Assembly (NCBI RefSeq): GCF_000954115.1
Contig: NZ_CP010797.1
Location: forward strand, 2,790,001-2,854,000
Length of the DNA stretch: 64,000 nucleotides
Reading direction: 5' to 3'
From: Rhodococcus sp. B7740
GTDB taxonomy: Bacteria; Actinomycetota; Actinomycetes; Mycobacteriales; Mycobacteriaceae
In this document: one piece after another, positions 58,645 to 64,000 of the stretch
How positions within the stretch are numbered: position 1 is the first letter of the stretch
Layout of the letters: each line of letters begins with the position of its first letter
The notes under the pieces: model-generated
Database searches by the model: none
Seen by the model: only the letters and a program-made list of their open reading frames with translations
What the model was told of the DNA's origin: nothing
Translations under genes and position numbers: made by a program

Positions 58645-59550
58645 TCAGAGCATGTGCAAGCGACGGTAGATCATCTCGGCCGGCTTGGTGATCAAACCGC
58701 AGTCGAGAAGAAATGCCATCAGGTGCTCGCTCGAAGTACGCATCATCGTGTGGTGGTGCGCGTTGTTCTTCGCTTCCTTCACCGCGCGGTCGACGTCGAG
58801 GCCCGCTGCTGCGTAGACCTCCTTGTTGACCATGTTGGACACGATCAGCCGAGCAGCGATCGCGACGACGAGCGCACTGGTCTTGCGGCGAGCAGGGCTC
58901 TTCTGGGCGATCTCCTCACGCATCTGAGCGCGCGCGAAGGTCATGTGCCGTGATTCCTCGACGACGTGGATCTTGCTGGTGGTGCGCACGAGTGGCAGCA
59001 CGTTTTCGCCGCGCATCCAGTCGCGCTGCATGACGTCGAGCACCTCTTCGGCGACGAGGATGCCGCCGTAGGCGACCTCGGCGGACGCGAGAGCCTTGAA
59101 GCCGCGGCCGAGTTCGATGCTCGATCGACGCGGCAGGTATGCCTTGATGCCCATCTTCTGGCAGGCGCGCGCGAACATGATCGAGTGACGGCACTCGTCG
59201 GCGATCTCGGTGAGCGCGAATTGGAAGTCGGAGTTCGACGAGTCCTTGCAGTACTGATCGCGCAGAACCATCTGCTGCAGGATCATCTCGAACCAGATGC
59301 CGGTGCTCATGATGGAGCAGACCTCGTGGCGAGTGAGCGTGATGCGCTGCTCCTCGCTCATCTCGTCCCACAGCTTCGTCCCGTACAGGGTGCTCCACTC
59401 CGGATTGAGTCCGTAGAGGGAGGGATCGAGGTCGGCTTCCCAGTCGACTTCCTCGGACGGGTCGTAGGACAGCTGGGCGGCGGAATCGAGCAGACGAGCA
59501 GAAACGTCCTCCGGCTCGAGAACGTCGTTCCGGGACAGTGTGCTGGTCAT
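58645..59550 (-). CDS. Di-iron oxygenase, AurF/p-aminobenzoate N-oxygenase family
   Basis: The 301-residue protein has the ferritin-like di-iron ligand pattern of PF11583: E in HEVCSIMSTGIWFEM, EIADECRHS (E-x-x-H-type), AEEVLDVMQRDW and VVEESRHMTFARAQM (E-x-x-x-H). Family members N-oxygenate amines; this actinobacterial branch is of unknown substrate. ATG at 59550 is preceded by GGAAGGAACC; an ATG at 59568 is possible. It leads the cluster with the ferredoxin reductase fusion, flavoreductase and desaturase genes on the same strand. Confidence 0.85.
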   Translation of the reverse strand: MTSTLSRNDVLEPEDVSARLLDSAAQLSYDPSEEVDWEADLDPSLYGLNPEWSTLYGTKLWDEMSEEQRITLTRHEVCSIMSTGIWFEMILQQMVLRDQYCKDSSNSDFQFALTEIADECRHSIMFARACQKMGIKAYLPRRSSIELGRGFKALASAEVAYGGILVAEEVLDVMQRDWMRGENVLPLVRTTSKIHVVEESRHMTFARAQMREEIAQKSPARRKTSALVVAIAARLIVSNMVNKEVYAAAGLDVDRAVKEAKNNAHHHTMMRTSSEHLMAFLLDCGLITKPAEMIYRRLHML

Positions 59551-59585
59551 CGCCGTGGTTCCTTCCATCGTCGAAAAGGCTGTCG

Positions 59586-59607
59586 GTAACTGTTACGGAG
59601 ATTACCA
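59586..59607 (-). promoter_or_regulatory. Palindrome GTAACTGTTAC and -10 box upstream of the AurF-like gene
   Basis: On the minus strand TAATCT (complement of 59600-59605) is a -10-like hexamer for the di-iron gene, and immediately downstream lies GTAACAGTTAC, a perfect odd palindrome (59586-59596) that could bind a repressor at the start of transcription. The other side of the 154-bp gap has TAGAGT (59670-59675), a possible -10 for the adenylate cyclase gene, followed by GGAG before its GTG start. Confidence 0.45.
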
Positions 59608-59704
59608 GGTACTCAGCGACACAGGTAGTCGTTCGGGCAGAAGTTCCTGGATTCTTTTCGCCGGACCCCTAGAGTTCGAGCGTGCCGAACACGGAGAACC
59701 ACCG

Positions 59705-61210
59705 GTGATCGCCGCCCTGCGATCTGCCCTCGAACGCAGACCCATGCGTCTGTACGCGGTGGGAATGGTGTCGGCCAACGCCATCGGGGCCGTCATCGTG
59801 TTCGTATTGGCGCGCTTCGTCCTGCCGCTGCCGGTCGGTTCCGAAGAGATCCTGTCGGACCGAAATTACCTGGCGTTCTTCGTGTACCTACCGGTCGCGA
59901 TCGCCATCGGTATCGGGCTCGGGCTCCGCGTCGCAGCACCCCTGATTCGGTGGCTGCACACCGGAGGAACACCGACGGACGAGACCGCGATCGCCGTCGT
60001 CCGACTGCCGTTGCGCCAACTCGGCGTCCACGTTCTGTTGTGGGCGCTCGGCGTCGCGGTGTTCGTCTCGGTCAATGCGTCGGCCGGTGCCGCGCTGTCG
60101 ATCATCGTGGCGATCGCCGTCAGCTTCGGCGGCTTGGCAACGTGCTCGCTGGGTTACCTGGTGGCCGAACGAACTCTTCGCCCGATCACAGCCGCGGTGA
60201 TGGACGTCGGTGCGGTCACCGATTCCGCAGCTCTCGGTGTTCGGCTTCGTGTCGTTCTCATCTGGGTCCTGAGCACAGCGATTCCCGTTCTCGGGTTGGG
60301 CCTCATCGGACTCGGCAGGTTGATCGACACCGTCATCCCTCCCGACGTCGATCTTTCCCCCGCGATGGTGTCGCTCTCCGCGGTTGCCCTGGTCGTCGGA
60401 TTCGGCGGCATGTTTCTGGTCGGACGCTCCGTCTCGGACCCGCTGCAGCAGGTCAGCAGCGCCATGCAACGCGTCGAAGCCGGGGCGACCGATACCCGTG
60501 TCGACGTCTACGACGCCTCCGAGATCGGCCGTTTGCAGAACGGGTTCAACAAGATGGTGGTCGGACTGGACGAGCGCGAACGTCTCCGATCGCTGTTCGG
60601 TCGCCACGTGGGCCAGGACGTCGCCCAACGAGCGCTCGCGAGCGCACCCCGCCTCGGCGGCGAGAATCGGACTGTGGCGGTGCTGTTCGTCGATCTCGTG
60701 GGTTCGACGGCTCGCGCCGAACGAGAATCGGCCGAAGCCGTGGTGGACTGGCTCAATCGATTTTTCGCGGTCGTCGTGGAGCACGGCGAGCGAGGCGGCG
60801 GATTCGTCAACAAGTTCGAGGGTGATGCCGCATTGCTGATCTTCGGTGCTCCGGTCGATCACCCGGATCCCGCGACCGCCGCACTACGCACCGCGCGCAC
60901 CCTGGCGGCCGAACTGTCCATCGACGGCGACTACGAGTTGGGCATCGGAGTCACGTACGGATCGGTCATCGCCGGCAACATCGGCGCCGAGTCGCGTTTC
61001 GAGTACACCGTCATCGGCGACACGGTGAACCAGGCGGCCCGGCTCACCGATCTCGCCAAGGATGACCCCGACACCGACGTGCTCACGTCGTCGACGGTGC
61101 TCGATCACGCATCCGACGACGAACGCACGCACTGGACGACGGGCGAGACGGTGACACTGCGCGGCCGCTCGACACCGACCATTCTGGCTGCGCCCGTGCG
61201 GCCCCGCTGA
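59705..61210 (+). CDS. Membrane-bound class III adenylate cyclase with HAMP domain
   Basis: The 501-residue protein has six membrane helices (about residues 12-290), a HAMP linker (VGRSVSDPLQQVSSAMQRVEAGATDTRV), and a class III cyclase domain with both metal aspartates (VLFVDLVGSTA and NKFEGDAALLIFG), the substrate-defining lysine of NKFEGD, and the transition-state N and R in YTVIGDTVNQAARL. All catalytic residues are present, so it should make cAMP. The layout matches mycobacterial Rv1318c/Rv3645-type cyclases. GTG at 59705 follows CGGAGAACC; the frame is open upstream but not protein-like. Confidence 0.92.
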   Translation: MIAALRSALERRPMRLYAVGMVSANAIGAVIVFVLARFVLPLPVGSEEILSDRNYLAFFVYLPVAIAIGIGLGLRVAAPLIRWLHTGGTPTDETAIAVVRLPLRQLGVHVLLWALGVAVFVSVNASAGAALSIIVAIAVSFGGLATCSLGYLVAERTLRPITAAVMDVGAVTDSAALGVRLRVVLIWVLSTAIPVLGLGLIGLGRLIDTVIPPDVDLSPAMVSLSAVALVVGFGGMFLVGRSVSDPLQQVSSAMQRVEAGATDTRVDVYDASEIGRLQNGFNKMVVGLDERERLRSLFGRHVGQDVAQRALASAPRLGGENRTVAVLFVDLVGSTARAERESAEAVVDWLNRFFAVVVEHGERGGGFVNKFEGDAALLIFGAPVDHPDPATAALRTARTLAAELSIDGDYELGIGVTYGSVIAGNIGAESRFEYTVIGDTVNQAARLTDLAKDDPDTDVLTSSTVLDHASDDERTHWTTGETVTLRGRSTPTILAAPVRPR

Positions 61211-61300
61211 CGATCGCTCGGCCGAAAAAAATTCGAAGGTTTCCCGTTCGACTCCGATGGGGCATACCCCCCGAACCAACTCACCCCATCGCGCTTACGC

Positions 61301-61325
61301 GAGACGTTGACTGGTACAACGTCTC
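61301..61325. promoter_or_regulatory. Inverted repeat GAGACGTTG/CAACGTCTC before the mycosporine-type cluster
   Basis: A perfect 9-bp inverted repeat with a 7-nt spacer (ACTGGTA) lies 18 bases before the HAD start codon. It contains TTGACT and could be either an operator or an RNA hairpin in the leader just upstream of the ribosome-binding site GAAAGG. The rest of the 133-bp gap shows no second such element. Confidence 0.55.
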
Positions 61326-61343
61326 TCGCTCCGAAAGGCAACC

Positions 61344-62009
61344 ATGCCCGCAATTCTGTTCGGCTCGATCAGCACACTCGTCGACACGTCCGAACTGCAG
61401 CGTCGCTCGTTCAACGAGGCGTTCGCAGCGCACGATCTGAACTGGAACTGGTCCCGGGACGACTACCGGGCCATGCTCGGCTCGAACGGTGGTGCCGACC
61501 GCATCAGCGAATACGCGTCCGAGACCGGTACCGAGGTGGACGCCGCGGCAGTACACGCCACCAAATCGGAGATCTTCCAACGACTGATCGGCGAGTCCGA
61601 CGTCAAGACACGTCCGGGAGTCGCCGACACGATCGACTCCGCCAAAGCGAACGGCCTCAAAGTCGGCTTCGTGACGACGACCTCGCGAGAGAACATCGAC
61701 GCGCTCCTCGCGGCTCTGTCTCCCGAACTCACCGCCGACTCGTTCGACGTCATCGTCGACGCCACCTCGGTCGAGCCGGGAAAGCCCGACCCCGCCTCGT
61801 ACCAGTACGCGCTGAAGACGCTGGGCGAGAACGCGTCCGACAGTGTGGCCATCGAAGACAACGCCGGCGGTGTCCAGGCGGCAGCGGCTGCGGGCATCAC
61901 CTGTGTGGCATTCCCCAACGAGAACACTGCGGGCACCGAATTCGACTCGGCCACCGAGACCGTAGATGCACTCGATCCCGAGCGCGTCCGAGCTCTGCTC
62001 TCCGCCTGA
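61344..62009 (+). CDS. HAD-superfamily protein lacking the nucleophile motif
   Basis: The 221-residue protein aligns to HAD-IA proteins over its whole length: cap domain (SELQRRSFNEAFAAHDLNWNW...), motif II threonines in VGFVTTTSRENI, motif III lysine in VEPGKPDPASYQYALKTLG, motif IV IEDNAGGVQAAAAAGI. But motif I, normally DxDxT, reads FGSISTLVDT, so the catalytic aspartate and the second aspartate are both absent. It cannot act by the usual phospho-aspartate mechanism and may be a pseudo-enzyme, a binding protein, or use another residue. It leads a cluster with a sugar-phosphate cyclase and O-methyltransferase. Confidence 0.88.
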   Translation: MPAILFGSISTLVDTSELQRRSFNEAFAAHDLNWNWSRDDYRAMLGSNGGADRISEYASETGTEVDAAAVHATKSEIFQRLIGESDVKTRPGVADTIDSAKANGLKVGFVTTTSRENIDALLAALSPELTADSFDVIVDATSVEPGKPDPASYQYALKTLGENASDSVAIEDNAGGVQAAAAAGITCVAFPNENTAGTEFDSATETVDALDPERVRALLSA

Positions 62010-62070
62010 GCCCGACCTGCGGAGCGCGCGTTTTGTCTGACCTTCTCATCCAATCCTCCAGGAGTAACCA

Positions 62071-63282
62071 GTGAGCAATCTTCAGGCCCAGGTCGTTGCC
62101 GGGGACAGGTCGTTTCGCGTCGAGGGATACGAGCGCATCGAGTACGACCTGATCTACGTCGACGGGGTGTTCGCGATCGAGAACACCGAATTGGCCGACA
62201 GCTACCGGCCGTACGGTCGCGCGCTGATGGTCGTCGACGAAGCGGTGCACGACATCTACGGCGACCGGATCAGCGCATACTTCGATCACCACGAGATCGC
62301 GCTGACGGTGGTTCCGGTGCACATCGCGGAGACCGCCAAGTCGCTGGAGACCTTCGAGCGCATCGTGGGTGAGTTCGATGCATTCGGTCTGGTCCGCACC
62401 GAGCCGGTACTGGTGGTGGGCGGCGGACTGACAACGGACGTAGCAGGATTCGCGTGCGCCAGCTACCGCCGCAACACCCCGTACATCCGCATTCCCACCA
62501 CCCTGATCGGCTTGATCGATGCAAGCGTGTCCATCAAGGTGGCCGTCAACTACGGAAAGCACAAGAACCGCCTCGGTGCCTACCACGCGTCACAGAAGGT
62601 GCTGCTGGACTTCTCGTTCCTCGGCACGCTGCCCGAGGACCAGGTGCGCAACGGCATGGCCGAGCTGATCAAGATCTCCGTGGTCGGCAACTTGGAAATC
62701 TTCGAGATGCTCGAACAGTACGGGCCCGAACTGCTGCGAACCCGATTCGGCCATCTCGACGGAACAGCGGAATTACGTTCGGTCGCAGACAAACTGACCT
62801 ACTCGGCGATCGCGACGATGCTCGAACTCGAGGCCCCCAATCTGCACGAGATCGATCTCGATCGCGTCATCGCCTTCGGTCACACCTGGAGTCCGACGCT
62901 CGAGCTGACCCCGCCTGCACCGTTCTTCCACGGTCACGCGATCAACATCGACATGGCGCTCTCGACGACCGTCGCCGAGCAACGCGGACATCTGTCCACG
63001 GCCGACCGCGATCGCGTACTCGGTGTGATGTCCAGCATCGGCCTGGCCCTGGACAGCCCGTACCTGACACCCGAATTGCTTTCCGAGGCAACGGCATCGA
63101 TCCTCAAGACACGCGACGGGATCCTGCGTGCCGCGGTGCCCGATCCGATCGGCACGTGCCGCTTCCTCAACGACCTCGACGCAGCGGAGCTGGCCGATGT
63201 CCTGACGCTGCACAAGAAGATCTGCCTGGACTTCCCCCGGGCAGGCGAGGGCCTCGACATGTTCACCGCGCCGACGCCGTGA
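62071..63282 (+). CDS. mysA: Sedoheptulose 7-phosphate cyclase, probably desmethyl-4-deoxygadusol synthase
   Basis: The 403-residue protein is a dehydroquinate-synthase homologue of the sugar-phosphate-cyclase family: NAD-binding [40 protein letters not shown], metal/substrate region [41 protein letters not shown], and [11 protein letters not shown]...[13 protein letters not shown]. The HGHA-x-NIDM form and the O-methyltransferase encoded next fit desmethyl-4-deoxygadusol synthase (DDGS) of mycosporine pathways better than the valiolone synthases (EEVS/EVS), but those cannot be excluded by eye. Start ATG follows CAGGAGTAACC. It overlaps the methyltransferase gene (GTGA). Confidence 0.82.
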   Translation: MSNLQAQVVAGDRSFRVEGYERIEYDLIYVDGVFAIENTELADSYRPYGRALMVVDEAVHDIYGDRISAYFDHHEIALTVVPVHIAETAKSLETFERIVGEFDAFGLVRTEPVLVVGGGLTTDVAGFACASYRRNTPYIRIPTTLIGLIDASVSIKVAVNYGKHKNRLGAYHASQKVLLDFSFLGTLPEDQVRNGMAELIKISVVGNLEIFEMLEQYGPELLRTRFGHLDGTAELRSVADKLTYSAIATMLELEAPNLHEIDLDRVIAFGHTWSPTLELTPPAPFFHGHAINIDMALSTTVAEQRGHLSTADRDRVLGVMSSIGLALDSPYLTPELLSEATASILKTRDGILRAAVPDPIGTCRFLNDLDAAELADVLTLHKKICLDFPRAGEGLDMFTAPTP

Positions 63283-64000
63283 CGAAGGCCCCGCGACCGG
63301 TGACCCCGACGACCATTCTGGCGCGTGAGCTGAGCGAGATAGCAGATCTGCTCGACGCCGGTGCCGGGGTGACCGACGAGCTGACCACCCGTGTTCATCG
63401 AGCCCGCGATCTCGCAGCGGGACTCGACCCGTATCTCGACACCTGTACCACCTCCCAATCCGCAGCGCTGGCGACACTGGCGTCGCGGACCCGCACCGAG
63501 GACTGGAGATCACGCGACGTGGTCTCCGGCTCGGGGCCCCTGGAGATGGAGATGCTCTCCGGCCACGTGGAGGGACGCTTCCTCGCGTTTCTCGTGCACA
63601 TGACCGGGGCGAAGCGGGTACTCGAGATCGGTATGTTCACCGGCTATTCGGCACTGGCGATGGCCGAGGCTCTGCCTGCAGGCGGTGAGGTGGTGGCGTG
63701 CGAGGTGGATCCGTACGTGGCCGAGTTCGCGCAGTCCTGCTTCGCGGAATCACCTGCGGGCTCGTCCATCACGGTGGAGGTCGGTCCGGCACTGGAGACC
63801 CTTCGACGGCTCGACGGTCGGTTCGACCTGGTGTTCATCGACGCCGACAAAACCGGGTACCGCGCCTACGTGGAGTACCTGCTCGGTAGCGAACTGCTCG
63901 CCGAGAACGCCGTGATCGCGGTCGACAACACCCTGCTGCAGGGCCAGCCGTACAGCGAGCAGCCCACCGAGAACGGCAGGGCCGTCGCCGAATTCAACGA
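63279..64000 (+). CDS. mysB: O-methyltransferase of mycosporine type (3' end outside window)
   Basis: The gene starts with GTG at 63279 ([20 protein letters not shown]), coupled to the cyclase, and stays open to the window edge after about 240 codons. It contains [48 protein letters not shown], the SAM-binding region of the class I caffeoyl-CoA-like O-methyltransferases, [15 protein letters not shown] with the metal-binding DADK, and VDNTLLQG. The same arrangement and sequence pattern occur in MysB, which methylates desmethyl-4-deoxygadusol to 4-deoxygadusol. Further genes (an ATP-grasp MysC-like ligase would be expected) lie beyond the window. Confidence 0.85.
   Translation, partial: MTKAPRPVTPTTILARELSEIADLLDAGAGVTDELTTRVHRARDLAAGLDPYLDTCTTSQSAALATLASRTRTEDWRSRDVVSGSGPLEMEMLSGHVEGRFLAFLVHMTGAKRVLEIGMFTGYSALAMAEALPAGGEVVACEVDPYVAEFAQSCFAESPAGSSITVEVGPALETLRRLDGRFDLVFIDADKTGYRAYVEYLLGSELLAENAVIAVDNTLLQGQPYSEQPTENGRAVAEFN

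Overview
The window is high-GC, densely coded DNA in which most genes abut or overlap by 1-4 bases (ATGA or GTGA junctions), with strong C/G bias in third codon positions. The gene content points to a mycolic-acid actinomycete, most likely Rhodococcus/Rhodococcoides: a PhoPR pair closely resembling the mycobacterial one, a DesA3-type acyl desaturase beside its ferredoxin reductase, the pruABC proline operon, QorR/QorB, a CitAB-citH/tctCBA citrate regulon as known in Corynebacterium glutamicum, and type III glutamine synthetase. I found no rRNA, tRNA, CRISPR array, phage or transposase gene. No gene-free stretch exceeds about 235 bases.

Layout. 0-10.4 kb: housekeeping and metabolic genes (HAD-IIA end, purB, FrnE-like DsbA plus a 46-aa coupled ORF, TetR, threonine aldolase, aminotransferase, purD) and a two-gene polyprenyl-type glycosyltransferase operon. 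10.5-13 kb: HIT protein, HxlR regulator and divergent drug-type MFS exporter whose 3' part carries an in-frame tripled copy of an intergenic repeat. 13-18.4 kb: citrate sensing and uptake (CitB, CitA, citH, a universal stress protein, an AbrB-family membrane protein). 18.4-22.4 kb: PhoPR and a divergent permease/TIGR03943 pair. 22.4-23.6 kb: a guanidine-III riboswitch controlling a Gdx/SugE guanidinium exporter, then an unrecognised protein made of thirteen perfect 10-residue repeats. 23.6-28.9 kb: ChvE-GguA-GguB-type sugar ABC importer with its LacI regulator and two matching operators. 29-33.2 kb: proline catabolism (pruC divergent from pruAB). 33.2-41.1 kb: small stress/regulatory genes (STAS, MarR with MMPL-lipocalin operon, FKBP lipoprotein, QorB/QorR, VOC, secreted protein, a 31-aa ORF). 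41.1-43.6 kb: two overlapping CorC/CNNM paralogues. 43.7-47.3 kb: a second universal stress protein divergent from tctCBA. 47.4-54.4 kb: OYE reductase, type III glutamine synthetase, two SRPBCC proteins, a methyltransferase and an MHS-family transporter. 54.4-59.6 kb: a di-iron enzyme/electron-transfer cluster (desaturase, 2Fe-2S flavoreductase, ferredoxin-FNR fusion, AurF-like oxygenase). 59.7-61.2 kb: membrane adenylate cyclase. 61.3-64 kb: the start of a mycosporine-type (4-deoxygadusol) cluster: a HAD protein lacking its nucleophile, a sedoheptulose-7-phosphate cyclase and an O-methyltransferase cut by the window edge.

Cross-cutting structure. Three kinds of dispersed element sit in the intergenic gaps: a 90-bp imperfect palindrome (two copies 28 kb apart, same length, about 86% identical), a 20-bp motif GTCGTTCCGCAGGCTCCACT (three intergenic copies plus a variant tripled inside the MFS gene), and a family of long hairpins beginning CAGTGGTG at convergent gene ends. 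The most notable biology is the guanidine riboswitch-exporter unit, the decapeptide-repeat protein, the mycosporine cluster with its nucleophile-less HAD, and the doubling of 'carboxylate transporter plus universal stress protein' units.
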